In this document: piece by piece, positions 9,869-20,558 of the stretch
Layout: each line of letters starts with the position of its first letter
How positions within the stretch are numbered: the first letter of the stretch is position 1
NCBI GenBank assembly: GCA_028736075.1
Contig: CP117875.1
Coordinates: forward strand, 372,001 to 436,000
DNA from: Chryseobacterium sp. KACC 21268
GTDB taxonomy: Bacteria; Bacteroidota; Bacteroidia; Flavobacteriales; Weeksellaceae
Direction of reading: 5' to 3'
DNA: 64,000 nt
Translations under genes and position numbers: made by a program
The notes under the pieces: model-generated
Told to the model about the DNA's origin: nothing
The model's database searches: none
What the model saw: only the letters and a program-made list of their open reading frames with translations

Positions 9869-10384
9869 TTAAAGTTTGGTGATATTATTTTTAATAAAAT
9901 CCTTCTGAGATTCGAAAGCGATTTTGTCAATATCAATTTCCGAGATGGGAATCCAAATGCCTTCAGAGATTTCAGATTCTTCTATTTTGATTTCAAATTT
10001 TTCATTGACTTCATACTCATAAAACAAATCCATAGTATTGTAACTGATGTTTTTGTATGGGTAAATGTTGGGTCTGCTTCCCAGATATCTCAGTTTTTCT
10101 ACATTAATTCTCAATTGTAATTCTTCAAAAAGTTCTCTGGCGCAGGTTTCTTCGGCACTTTCTTTTGGGTCACAAAAACCACCTGGCAAATCCAGTTTTC
10201 CTTTTCCTGGTTCCTGATTTCTGACTGTGAAAAATAATTCATTATCGTGTTTGATGATGACTGCAACGGCCGCGGCTGTATTGTGATACAAAACAAAATC
10301 GCAGTTACCACAACTGAATTTGGTGATATTATTCCATTTCAAAGTTTCGTGTCCACATTTTGGGCAGAATTTCAGATTTTCCAT
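9869..10384 (-). CDS. NUDIX hydrolase with N-terminal zinc ribbon
   Basis: A 171-residue protein. The N-terminus has a four-cysteine zinc ribbon (C7, C10, C25, C28), and the Nudix box runs from G69 through E75 to REx(x)EE at 83-88, with all catalytic glutamates present. The ribbon-plus-Nudix order recalls NADH pyrophosphatase (NudC), but the protein is shorter and lacks a clear NudC SQPWPFP signature, so the substrate (a nucleoside diphosphate derivative) is undefined. It stands after its own upstream terminator hairpin and is probably transcribed alone. Confidence 0.88.
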   Translation of the reverse strand: MENLKFCPKCGHETLKWNNITKFSCGNCDFVLYHNTAAAVAVIIKHDNELFFTVRNQEPGKGKLDLPGGFCDPKESAEETCARELFEELQLRINVEKLRYLGSRPNIYPYKNISYNTMDLFYEYEVNEKFEIKIEESEISEGIWIPISEIDIDKIAFESQKDFIKNNITKL

Positions 10385-10422
10385 TGGATAAAATTAAGGA
10401 AATTAGGTCAACTTTAAAAACA

Positions 10423-10452
10423 AAAACCATCCTGAAATTACAAGATGGTTTT
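10423..10452 (-). terminator. Terminator of the crotonase-dCMP deaminase-xerD run
   Basis: AAAACCATC (10423-10431) pairs with GATGGTTTT (10444-10452); a further 2 bp form inside one mismatch. On the minus strand it is followed by a T-rich tract, 23 bases past the xerD stop. Confidence 0.75.
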
Positions 10453-10474
10453 AAGAATTATATAATGCTTTTGA

Positions 10475-11386
10475 TTAAACTGCTTTTCGATTTCTTGGAT
10501 GAAATTGGATAATAACATCTCTCAATTCCTCCGTTTTCAAATGCGTGTAAACCTGAGTCGTCGTGATGCTGCTGTGACCCAACATTTCCTGGATGAATCT
10601 CAAATCTGCACCATTTTGCAACAAATGCGTCGCAAAAGAATGACGGAAAGTGTGCGGCGAAATACTCTTGTTGATGCCGGCTTTCTGTGTCAATTCTTTA
10701 ATGATAATGAAGACGATTACTCTGGACATATTCGTTCCTCTCGTATTCAGGAAAAGAATATCTTCGAATTTTTTGTTGATTTTACCCAAGGCTCTTACAT
10801 TTTTGATGTAATCCAAAATGCACTCTGCAGTAGATTTCGCCAAAGGAACCAATCTTGTTTTTTCGCCTTTTCCTTGTACGATGATGAAGTTTTCTTTAAA
10901 ATTGATATTAGAGATTTTCAAATCCACCAATTCAGAAACACGCAATCCACAACCATAGAGAACTTCCAAGATGCATTGGTTTCTTCTGCCGATATCTGTG
11001 TGTTTTTCAATGTTTTCGATGATTCTGTCGATGTCATCAATGCTCAAAGTGTCAGGTAGATAAAGTCCTAATTTTGGACCTTCTAATAGTGACGCAGGAT
11101 TATCATCTCTGTATTCTTCTTCCAAAAGAAATTTGAAAAAAGCCTTGATAGACGAGATTCCTCTTGCCTGCGAGCGTTCGCTGATTTTGTTTTTGGATAA
11201 TTGGTAGATGTACTCCTGAAGGTTTTCGTAGCTGATATGCTGTGGAGAGATTTCTCCTAAATCAGTAATAGCAAAGCTTTCCAGCTTTTTGATATCTCTC
11301 ACGTACGCGTCAAGTGTATTGTCGGAGAAACTTTTCTCAAATTTTAGAAAATTTGAGAAGTCTGTAATTTTTTCGGACCAGTTCAT
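10475..11386 (-). CDS. xerD: Site-specific tyrosine recombinase, XerD-like
   Basis: A 303-residue tyrosine recombinase that with a partner resolves chromosome dimers at dif. The full catalytic set is present: R149 (CGLRVSEL), K173, H245 and R248 (HTFRHSF), H271 (LGHSS) and nucleophile Y280. An N-terminal SAM-like core-binding domain covers roughly residues 5-95. Length and position in a housekeeping run, with no mobile element nearby, favour the chromosomal XerD over an integrase. It sits 45 bases downstream of a dCMP deaminase and ends at a hairpin terminator. Confidence 0.92.
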   Translation of the reverse strand: MNWSEKITDFSNFLKFEKSFSDNTLDAYVRDIKKLESFAITDLGEISPQHISYENLQEYIYQLSKNKISERSQARGISSIKAFFKFLLEEEYRDDNPASLLEGPKLGLYLPDTLSIDDIDRIIENIEKHTDIGRRNQCILEVLYGCGLRVSELVDLKISNINFKENFIIVQGKGEKTRLVPLAKSTAECILDYIKNVRALGKINKKFEDILFLNTRGTNMSRVIVFIIIKELTQKAGINKSISPHTFRHSFATHLLQNGADLRFIQEMLGHSSITTTQVYTHLKTEELRDVIIQFHPRNRKAV

Positions 11387-11431
11387 ATTTGTGTTTTTAA
11401 TTAATTGTTTGTAAAAAAAGTAGTTATCCTA

Positions 11432-11863
11432 TCATAAAGTATATAATTCTTGTTCTGTTATATTTAAAGTTTCAATGCCTGCGTTTTTCAAAAATTCCAA
11501 TCCACTGTCGTCTGAGTAAACCGTCATATAGACCACTTTGCTGATGCCTGCCTGTAAAATCAATTTGCTGCACTCCTTGCAAGGCGACATTGTGATGTAC
11601 AACGTTGCGTCTTTGCAGGATTGCGTACTGCTGGCAATCTTCAAAATGGCGTTGGCCTCTGCGTGTAGCACAAACCAATTGGTTTTCCCTTCTTCGTCTT
11701 CGCAGTTGTTTTCGAAACCGGAAGGCGTTCCATTATATCCGTCGGAGATTATCATTCGGTCTTTCACGATAAGTGCTCCCACTTTTTTTCGCTTACAGTA
11801 AGACAGGTTTGCCCATTCGGACGCCATCTTCAGGTAAGCAATATCGAATTTGTTATAATCCAT
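11432..11863 (-). CDS. Deoxycytidylate (dCMP) deaminase family protein
   Basis: A 143-residue zinc-dependent deaminase of the ComEB/dCMP type, which makes dUMP for thymidylate synthesis. Zinc ligands and the proton shuttle are H67-A-E69 and PCKEC with C95 and C98. The N-terminal SYCKRKKVGALIV and GYNGTPSGFENNCED segments are typical of dCMP deaminases, not tRNA adenosine deaminases. It lies 9 bases after the crotonase gene and 45 before xerD, so the three probably share a transcript. Confidence 0.92.
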   Translation of the reverse strand: MDYNKFDIAYLKMASEWANLSYCKRKKVGALIVKDRMIISDGYNGTPSGFENNCEDEEGKTNWFVLHAEANAILKIASSTQSCKDATLYITMSPCKECSKLILQAGISKVVYMTVYSDDSGLEFLKNAGIETLNITEQELYTL

Positions 11864-11872
11864 TCTTTACAT

Positions 11873-12640
11873 TTAATCGAAAGCAGGCTTCCTTTTTTCC
11901 AGAAAAGCCGAAACACCTTCTTTAAAATCTCCTTGAGCGAACAATTCTCCAAAAGAATTGATTTCACTTTCCATTCCATTTTCCTTGTCACTTGCATTGA
12001 CTGCTTTTATGGCTTGTGCAATGCCTTGTGGCGAGTTTTTCACAATTTTCTCTGCCAATTCCTGCGTTTTTGGAAGCAATTCTTCTAGAGAAAAAACTTC
12101 ATTCACCAAACCAACCAATTTGGCTTTTTCTGCAGAAATCATTTTAGCAGAGAAAATCATTTCATTTGCAATTCCTTTGCCAACTAATTTCGGCAATCTT
12201 TGCGTTCCTCCATAACCAGGAATCAATCCCAAAGTTACTTCTGGCAGACCAAGCTTTGCATTTTCGGAAGCGTATCTTAGATGACAAGCCATTGCCAATT
12301 CCAATCCGCCACCCAAAGCAAAACCATTGACTGCTGCAATGACGGGTTTGCTTAGATTTTCTATTTTATTAAAAACAAAATGTCCCCTTTTTGATAGCTC
12401 GGTCGCTTTTTCCTGACTGAAATTTGAGAACTCCTTGATGTCTGCACCTGCAACGAAGGATTTCTCTCCACTTCCGGTTACGATGACACAGTTCACGGTT
12501 TTCTCATTTTCCAGAAAATCAAACACGTTTTCCAAATCGTTAAAAACTTGAGTATTCAAGGCGTTTAAGCTCTCTGGTCGGTTGATTGTGACAACGGCGA
12601 TTTTTCTTTCTATCGTTAATTTTATACTTTCGTAATTCAT
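11873..12640 (-). CDS. Enoyl-CoA hydratase/isomerase (crotonase family)
   Basis: A 255-residue crotonase. Both hydratase glutamates are present: E124 in GGLELAMA and E144 in GLPEVTLG. FVAGADIKEF and GYGGTQRLPKLVGK form the CoA site and oxyanion hole. Hydration of short-chain enoyl-CoA in fatty-acid or amino-acid breakdown is the likely role; no other beta-oxidation gene is adjacent. It is the first gene of a minus-strand run with dCMP deaminase and xerD. A small hairpin (12647-12664) lies seven bases before its start. Confidence 0.9.
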   Translation of the reverse strand: MNYESIKLTIERKIAVVTINRPESLNALNTQVFNDLENVFDFLENEKTVNCVIVTGSGEKSFVAGADIKEFSNFSQEKATELSKRGHFVFNKIENLSKPVIAAVNGFALGGGLELAMACHLRYASENAKLGLPEVTLGLIPGYGGTQRLPKLVGKGIANEMIFSAKMISAEKAKLVGLVNEVFSLEELLPKTQELAEKIVKNSPQGIAQAIKAVNASDKENGMESEINSFGELFAQGDFKEGVSAFLEKRKPAFD

Positions 12641-12646
12641 TTAAAG

Positions 12647-12664
12647 GAGATTATTTTTAATCTC
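12647..12664 (-). promoter_or_regulatory. Perfect hairpin just upstream of the crotonase start
   Basis: GAGATTA (12647-12653) pairs perfectly with TAATCTC (12658-12664) over a TTTT loop. On the minus strand it ends seven bases before the ATG at 12640, close enough to affect ribosome access. It has no T-run that would suit a terminator. Confidence 0.35.
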
Positions 12665-12771
12665 TAATTTGATTTAAAAATCTAATTTAGAAATTTCTGC
12701 AATATAAACAAAATATTAATGAATAATTAACATTTATAACGTGCATTTATTAACCATTGTAAATTATAATT

Positions 12772-13164
12772 ATGAAAACTTTATTAAAAACCTCACGATA
12801 TGCGTTTAAAATTTACATATTCCTACTTGCGCTTTTTGTAATTTCGTGCGGAAGTCGGAATTCTGCTAGTAGTTCTTACAGGTCGACCACTGTTTCTTAT
12901 TACGCCGATAAATTCAATGGGAACAGAACGGCAAGCGGCGAAACATACAGACATTCCAAACTTACAGGCGCACACAAATCACTTTCATTTGGAACGAGGG
13001 TGGAAATCGTGAATGTTGATAATGACAAATCCGTCATCATCACTGTGAACGACCGAGGACCTTTAAAGCCGTCAAGAGAATTTGACCTCAGCCAAGGCGC
13101 TTTCAAAAAAATAGCCGACCTGAATGAAGGCATCGTAAAAGTGAAATACCGGATTTTGAATTAA
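12772..13164 (+). CDS. RlpA-like double-psi beta-barrel lipoprotein
   Basis: A 130-residue lipoprotein. A signal peptide ends at lipobox VISC with C26; the mature part is a single RlpA double-psi beta-barrel: SYYADKFNGNRTASGE, FGTRVEIVNVDN, TVNDRGP, and REFDLSQGAFKKIA. Related proteins bind or cleave peptidoglycan at the septum; RlpA of Pseudomonas is a lytic transglycosylase. This one lacks a SPOR domain, so septal targeting is not indicated. It is monocistronic and sits between the crotonase operon and eno. Confidence 0.88.
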   Translation: MKTLLKTSRYAFKIYIFLLALFVISCGSRNSASSSYRSTTVSYYADKFNGNRTASGETYRHSKLTGAHKSLSFGTRVEIVNVDNDKSVIITVNDRGPLKPSREFDLSQGAFKKIADLNEGIVKVKYRILN

Positions 13165-13224
13165 TCCTAATATAATGTAGATGAAACTATAAATTGATTC
13201 GATACATAATATATTTAAAATGTT

Positions 13225-13232
13225 TAAATTTG
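13225..13232 (+). promoter_or_regulatory. -7 promoter element for eno
   Basis: TAAATTTG matches TAnnTTTG and lies 54 bases before the eno ATG. No convincing -33 TTG is at the usual spacing (one at 13194-13196 is too far). Confidence 0.45.
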
Positions 13233-13244
13233 CAATGCTTTTAA

Positions 13245-14579
<1,335 letters not shown>

Positions 14580-14598
14580 TTAATTTTTAAATTAATAT

Positions 14599-14630
14599 AA
14601 AAGGCATTTGGAGAAATTCAGATGCCTTTT
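14599..14630 (+). terminator. Terminator of eno
   Basis: AAAAGGCATTTG (14599-14610) pairs with CAGATGCCTTTT (14619-14630) with one G-T wobble, followed by a T-rich tract. Confidence 0.85.
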
Positions 14631-14746
14631 TATTTTTATGTAATTGTAAATCAATGTTTTATTTTGATTAATTATTAATAATAAATGTTTTCATTTGTTC
14701 AATTATTGACATTAATAGAATCAATTAGAAGATATGACTTTTGTCA

Positions 14747-14778
14747 GTTGACCATTTCCGAGTAAAGTGTTATATTTA
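14747..14778 (+). promoter_or_regulatory. Promoter of gltA
   Basis: GTTG at 14747-14750, 20 bases, then TATATTTA at 14771-14778: a near match to the Bacteroidota -33/-7 pair (TTTG, 19-21 bases, TAnnTTTG). It predicts a leader of about 14 bases before the gltA ATG. Confidence 0.55.
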
Positions 14779-14797
14779 ACACATAAATATTTTTATA

Positions 14798-16084
14798 ATG
14801 TCAGATAACAAAGTTATATTAAATTACGACGGGAAAAGTTTCGAGTATCCGATCGTAGATAGTACTATCGGAGACAGAGGAATTGATATTTCCAAACTGA
14901 GAGACCAAACGGGATTGATCACTTTGGATCTTGGTTACAAAAACACAGGTGCTACCATTAGTGAAATTACTTACCTAGACGGTGATAAAGGAGAATTGTT
15001 GTACAGAGGTTATCCTATCGAGCAGATCGCTGAGAAATCTAATTTTACGGAAGTAATGTATCTCTTGCTTCACGGAGAATTACCAAAAGCAGAGCAGTTC
15101 AACAGCTTCGAAAACAACATCAAGAAATATAATTTTGTTGCAGATGAGCTTAAAAAACTAATTGATGTTTTCCCTCGTTCTGCGCATCCAATGGGTGTTT
15201 TGTCTTCTTTGACTTCTGCATTGACGGCTTTCAACCCGAAAGCGGTAGATGTGAAATCTAAAGAAGAATTGGATTATGCATCAGAATTGATGATCGCCAA
15301 ATTCTCTCACCTTTGTGCTTGGACCTATAGAAAAACACAAGGTTTACCAATTAACCACGGTGACAACAGCCTTAATTATGTAGAGAATTTCTACAAAATG
15401 GCTTTCAAACTTCCAAATCAGGATTTTGTGATGGATCCGGTGGTGGTTGCAGCTTTGGACAAATTATTGATTCTTCACGCCGATCACGAGCAAAACTGTT
15501 CTACTTCTACAGTAAGAATGGTGGGTTCTGCTCACACAGGTCTTTTCGCTTCTATCTCTTCTGGAGTTTCTGCACTTTGGGGTCCACTTCACGGTGGTGC
15601 AAACCAAGCAGTTATCGAAATGCTTGAGTTGATCGAGAAAGATGGTGGAGACGTGAACAAATGGGTGGAGAAGGCTAAAGATAAAAACGATAGTTTCCGT
15701 TTGATGGGCTTTGGTCACAGAGTTTACAAAAACTTCGATCCAAGAGCGAAGATCATCAAAAAAGCAGCAGACGATATCTTAGGAAAACTAGGAATCCAGG
15801 ATAAAGCGCTTGATATTGCAATGCAGTTGGAAAAAGTAGCTTTGGAAGACGAGTACTTCATCGAAAGAAAATTATATCCAAATGTAGATTTCTACTCAGG
15901 AATCATCTATAGAGCTTTGGGAATCCCTACAGAAATGTTCACCGTAATGTTCGCATTAGGAAGATTGCCAGGATGGATCGCTCAGTGGAGAGAAATGAGA
16001 TTGAAAGGTGATCCGATCGGAAGACCAAGACAAATCTACCAAGGTGCTACAGAAAGAGATTATCTTGATATTTCAAAAAGATAA
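14798..16084 (+). CDS. gltA: Citrate synthase
   Basis: Condenses acetyl-CoA and oxaloacetate in the TCA cycle. 428 residues, the type II (hexameric) length. The catalytic triad is H265 (LHGGANQ), H307 (GFGHRVYK) and D364 (NVDFYSG); HADHEQNCSTSTVRM gives further active-site residues. The N-terminal beta domain (about residues 1-50) found in NADH-sensitive Gram-negative citrate synthases is present. It has its own promoter and terminator and sits next to eno. Confidence 0.97.
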   Translation: MSDNKVILNYDGKSFEYPIVDSTIGDRGIDISKLRDQTGLITLDLGYKNTGATISEITYLDGDKGELLYRGYPIEQIAEKSNFTEVMYLLLHGELPKAEQFNSFENNIKKYNFVADELKKLIDVFPRSAHPMGVLSSLTSALTAFNPKAVDVKSKEELDYASELMIAKFSHLCAWTYRKTQGLPINHGDNSLNYVENFYKMAFKLPNQDFVMDPVVVAALDKLLILHADHEQNCSTSTVRMVGSAHTGLFASISSGVSALWGPLHGGANQAVIEMLELIEKDGGDVNKWVEKAKDKNDSFRLMGFGHRVYKNFDPRAKIIKKAADDILGKLGIQDKALDIAMQLEKVALEDEYFIERKLYPNVDFYSGIIYRALGIPTEMFTVMFALGRLPGWIAQWREMRLKGDPIGRPRQIYQGATERDYLDISKR

Positions 16085-16092
16085 ATTAATAT

Positions 16093-16123
16093 AAAAAAGC
16101 TTCTCATCTCGAGAAGCTTTTTT
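16093..16123 (+). terminator. Terminator of gltA
   Basis: AAAAAAGCTTCTC (16093-16105) pairs perfectly with GAGAAGCTTTTTT (16111-16123) around ATCTC, nine bases after the gltA stop. Confidence 0.9.
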
Positions 16124-16159
16124 ATTTTCCAGCGGATACATTGATATCGACGATAAAAA

Positions 16160-16189
16160 AAATACCATCATTAATCAATGATGGTATTT
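16160..16189 (-). terminator. Terminator of the surface-protein operon
   Basis: AAATACCATCATT (16160-16172) pairs perfectly with AATGATGGTATTT (16177-16189) over an AATC loop. On the minus strand it is followed by a T-run and lies about 100 bases past the 16291-16803 gene. Confidence 0.8.
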
Positions 16190-16290
16190 GTAAAAAAAAT
16201 CAAAATGTCAATTATCTGCATTATCATTTGTGTTTCCGCCCATAACTTTTTTAATAAAATTCGGTACGCAGCAATTGATTTTTGTTTATC

Positions 16291-16803
16291 TTATTTCCAA
16301 AAATTCCAGACACTGCCATCAAAGACAGCAATCATCTTATTGAATGTATCATAACATATCATTCCTGGATATGGACTTCTCACATTAATATCCGGTCTAA
16401 ACACTTTTGGCAAAATTACCGCCTTGTTGTCAGATTCTAAAACCAGTACACCTTTTGCTGCAGTAGTAGTAGCACCAATAATTGCTCCTTTTCCGGCTTC
16501 ATCAGACGTATTGTTTGCTATGGCAGCACTGCTTCCTTTTGCGTGGCTTAGCATTACCCATTTATTATTCTCATACATCTTAACCTTTTGATCGGTTTTA
16601 TCGAAAAGGAAAGTTCCGTTGTTGTTTTCAGTTAAGGTTGCAGAAGCTTCCAAAACAGCTGGAAGTATAATTCCAAACCAATTATCAGCTTCCTTGAAGT
16701 CTAAAATAGTACTGTTCCCGTCGACAGTCTCCTTCCCTATTGCGACTTGCGATTTGTGAAACTGAAATATGGCTATTGTTATTAGTATTAATATTTTTTT
16801 CAT
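16291..16803 (-). CDS. Small exported protein downstream of the large surface protein
   Basis: A 170-residue protein with a signal peptide (lysines, then ILILITIAIFQF). The mature part ends in a pattern seen at the C-termini of many flavobacterial surface proteins: KGVLVLESDNKAVILPKV, then SPYPGMICYDTFNKM and FDGSVWNFWK. The last 55 residues of the neighbouring large protein carry the same design (DPKEGMVVYDIVDKC, FNGANWTC), so the two appear related in this module. No enzymatic motif or T9SS type A domain is visible. It starts 15 bases after the large gene, so they are co-transcribed. Function unknown; a cell-surface role is inferred. Confidence 0.8.
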   Translation of the reverse strand: MKKILILITIAIFQFHKSQVAIGKETVDGNSTILDFKEADNWFGIILPAVLEASATLTENNNGTFLFDKTDQKVKMYENNKWVMLSHAKGSSAAIANNTSDEAGKGAIIGATTTAAKGVLVLESDNKAVILPKVFRPDINVRSPYPGMICYDTFNKMIAVFDGSVWNFWK

Positions 16804-16817
16804 GTTCTTAAAGTGTT

Positions 16818-19800
16818 TTAATTACTATCGTTACAAGTTCTTTGGATACAAGTCCAGTTTGCACCATTGAAAAGCTTCACACATTTGTCGACAATATCGT
16901 AGACAACCATTCCCTCTTTTGGATCAGCAATAGAATCTGATGCTAGTGGCGTTGTGCTCACGTGGTTTACGCGGGTAATTACAAAACCATCATTTTTGGA
17001 CTCTAGAGCAATGTGCCCGTTCGCAATATTCAATGGCCAATTGCTTTGTTTCGTTTGATTAGATATTCCAACTTTCGTATAACCTTGAGGTGTTCCGCCA
17101 ATAGGCTCTTTCACACAGTAGCAAGATTCAAGACCTTGTACCAGCAAACCTGCATAATGTGGCTCTGAGTACATTTGTACTACTAATTCATTAATTCCAG
17201 TTTGGAAATTATTTTTCAAAAATGTTGATTTCTCGTGACCATTTGCGTAACCTAAAAAGTCTGTCGTATTAATATTTTGATCAACCCCATTGATGTAAAC
17301 TCTTACTATTTGGTTGTCAACATAATAATCCAATCGTAATTTTAAATTATTAGCAAGGAAAGGATCAGCAATATTAAACTTGTACTTGTAAAAATACGTG
17401 TTAGGCAATGTGGAAGCCCCAGTAGCAGGTGAATCATTGTCAAAGCCATTTTGTGTTGCAGAAATCCAATCTGCGTTACCAAAGGGACTTGTTGCCCAAG
17501 TTTGATTAGGATTCCCTGCAGTTACTACCGCACGTCCCACTACAATTGCAGGATGGAAAACTGAATTAGCAATACTGCTGTAATTGTAAGAACTGGTTGT
17601 TGGAGAAGCCGTTCCACCTGTAAAATGAGTTACTGTCCAATTATTATCAAGACTTCTAACAGATTTTTTACCAGTTGCCGTTTCATTCGTTGAGGTACTA
17701 ATTAATGGTACTCTTTCACAAGTCATATTGATTGGTGTAAGTCCACAAACTAAAGGAACTATCTCTGCAACTCTCTTTCCGTTGTCGGCTACAATCATTC
17801 TGAGATATCTTGCATTGACTGGGCTTGCAAATCTAATAGTATTTGGAATTCCTTTTTCAGCAAGATTATATCCTCCATAATTTGGAAAAGTACCGGTAGC
17901 TACATTAGTGAAAGTTACATTATCTGTACTGGTTTGAATGGTATAACCTAAAACTTTGCTTCCCGTGGTACTTGGATAATAAGTCATCCCATTCAATGTG
18001 TAAGATTGCCCATAGTCTATTGTCAAAGATTGGCCTGCTGCGGTTGATTGCCAAAAATTATTTGCAGCTACGCTATTATCAACAACAAAAGCCTGCTGAC
18101 CATTTCCTCCACTTTGAGTAATAGATACCGAAGATGAGTTGAGCATCGACGATTCTGAAGTACAAGATGGCGGCGGACAGATGCTTGTAGTAAGAGTCGT
18201 TTGTTTTGATTTATTGCCATAGATATCTTTAACAATATACTTTACACTTGTCCCTGTAGAACCTACAGAAGAGGTAAATGTTATAAGACCTGTAGTTGTG
18301 TTGACCGTAAAAGTACCTTATCCCGCAATAGTCACTGTGGTAGTAGGAAGAGAAGTTAATGGATTGATCAATCTTACTGTTGATGGATCAATATCAAATG
18401 TACCTTTTACATCATTAATAAGAACATCGATTGGAAATGACTGCACAGACGTATTACTCTGCATACAGAAACTATCATCTTTAGAATTGGGAGGTATCAC
18501 AAAAGCGCAACTAGCACCATCTGCCAATACTTGTCCTGTGGCTTCCAGATTTGAAAAAAGTTGTGCATTAAGCGAATAGGTATTTGTTGCCAAATTATAT
18601 TCAAACTTATATGTGTTTCTGCTTCCATTATTTCCTACGTACAGGTTTCCTGCCGCATCAATGAATGCTGTTCCCCAAGAACCTGTTTCAGTTGTCATAC
18701 CTGTACCGGTTGCGCTACCTAAATATGAAAGAGCATTGGTTGTAAGATCTAATTTGAATAGCCTTTTATCTGTAAGCATGCCATAAATATTGCCATCCAA
18801 TCCAAATGCAAAATCATTAATTGAAATAGTGAAAATATCATTTGAATTAGGCAATGTAAATGGTATAATGGTAACTGCTAATGTAGCCAGATTAATTTTC
18901 CAGATACGACGCTGATCATTGTCGAAAATATAGAGCTCATTATTACGAATATCTCCTGCAGTCGCCGTAGACACGTCTGCGGTAACTAGATTCGGAACCG
19001 TGAGCAGCTCATAGTTACCAAGTGCATCTATCTTTACAATTTGATTTGTTTGAGATCTGTATCCGTAAATAAAACCATCAAGTGAGTTATATCCTATACA
19101 GTTAATTCTTCTAAAAGATCCTTCAGTTGCAGGCAGGATTGGGTTTTTCACAACATTTGTTACGCCAGTGATCATATCAACTGTATAAAGCGAAGTGATT
19201 CCCGAAATTCCCGTGACATTCTGCATAACTACGTAAGTTTTCGCATCATTACAACTAATAGGCGTTCCCCAAGAAACCTGATTGATTCCATATCTAAGAT
19301 CAGAAACATTATTACTACCCAGCATAAAACGGATGTTTCCGTCTGCAAGCCCATCATTTCCAGTAGTATTTCTGCTTTCTCCAACAGTGACCCAAGATGC
19401 AGGCAATTCTTTGAATGGAGCAGGTTGCCCCACTGTTCCGGTATTCTTTGACAATTGATAATCATACACATTTCCTTCTGTGAGATAACCCGTTGGAATT
19501 GTGAAAACCCCAGATGAATTTACTGCTGCAGAATAAACCAGATTTCCAACACTATTAATGACATTCACGAACAAACCACCTGCATTTGTAGCAGTTCCTT
19601 CAATCGTTGTCGGACCATTGTTATCTAAAAAGACAGTTCCACTAACTTCTGGTGTTCCAAAAGGAATCAAAGAGTACATAGTAGCGACTCCAGCTTCAAT
19701 ATTTCCAGTATTAGCCCGCATAAAATCATAACTCGGAACGCCAGACGTAATATTGGTGTATGCACTTACAGAGGAGATCCCAAGTGGTGTATTATTAGTC

Positions 19801-20558
19801 GTGAATACCCCATTACCTGCAGGCCAGTCCACGGTATTTGGAACTATATTTTTCATACTAGATGTAGAAGTCCAGTTTGAGCCCGGCGCTAATGTAAGAG
19901 CTGATGCTTGGGTAATCCCTCCATTTGTTACAAACATTACGTCTGCTAAAGTTCTTCCACCCGGAATAAATGAAGTATTGAATGTCCCGGTGATGGTGCC
20001 AAGATTGGTTTCGCTTGGTACAGTTGTTCTAGGAAAAAAAGTACCAGCGGTTCTGAATGTTTTTACATTTTCATAAACAGAAATAATCACAGACACCTCA
20101 TCAGATGCTGCGCCAGGTACATTAAAATTTGGAAAAGTAACCGTTGTAGCACCGGCAGGAACTGCATTGGTTTCCAAATTTATTAATCCAGTAAATTGAG
20201 TGAAAGTAAAACTTCTTTCGTTTACTTCATTGGTACTCATATTTGGACCTCTCGCAGTTGTAGCTCCAGGAAGATCATAGAGAACGCCATTGATATTTGC
20301 GCGCAAAAGATAGGATCCATTCGCTTCAGGAACTACTGGATGATTACTGCTCAAAGGATAGTGATGGCGTTCTACCAAAACATTGATTACCATAAAGCGA
20401 TTTTTCCCAGCTGGAATATTATAGGACACCGACGGAATCCCTGCAGATCCCGCTCCTACTGCAGAATAACTTTGAGAATTTAGAAATGTTGGAATCTGAG
20501 AGTAAACAACTCCAAATAGGAAAAAGGCAAAAAGCACTAATAAATTTTTTTTCATCAT
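16818..20558 (-). pseudogene. Large surface/adhesin-like protein interrupted by one in-frame stop
   Basis: One reading frame runs 1,246 codons from ATG 20558 to 16818, broken only by TAA at 18318-18320 (codon 747). Residues flow across it: ...TTTVTIAG, stop, GTFTVNTTTGLITF; the context suggests the lost codon was CAA (Gln), since VxIxGQGTFTVN-like junctions are usual in such repeats. Parts in order: signal peptide (LLVLFAFFLFGVVYS), a beta-rich region, a propeller-like part with YNSLDGFIYGYRSQTNQI, an Ig-like repeat holding the stop, a discoidin-like F5/8 type C domain (roughly 18150-17740), a further beta domain and a short C-terminal module shared with the next gene. No T9SS type A domain. 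Without suppression a 746-residue product is made. A sequencing error is the main alternative. Confidence 0.8.

Noticed and set aside
10499-11059. A 186-codon plus-strand ORF
   Set aside because: It lies antisense within xerD, whose catalytic residues are all intact, and its translation has no recognisable domain.
10475-11386. Tyrosine recombinase as a sign of an integrated element
   Set aside because: Length, motifs and housekeeping neighbours point to XerD; no attachment repeats, phage or transfer genes are nearby.
19753-20076. A 107-codon plus-strand ORF, and another at 18298-18579
   Set aside because: Both are antisense to the large surface-protein frame and reflect its codon composition.
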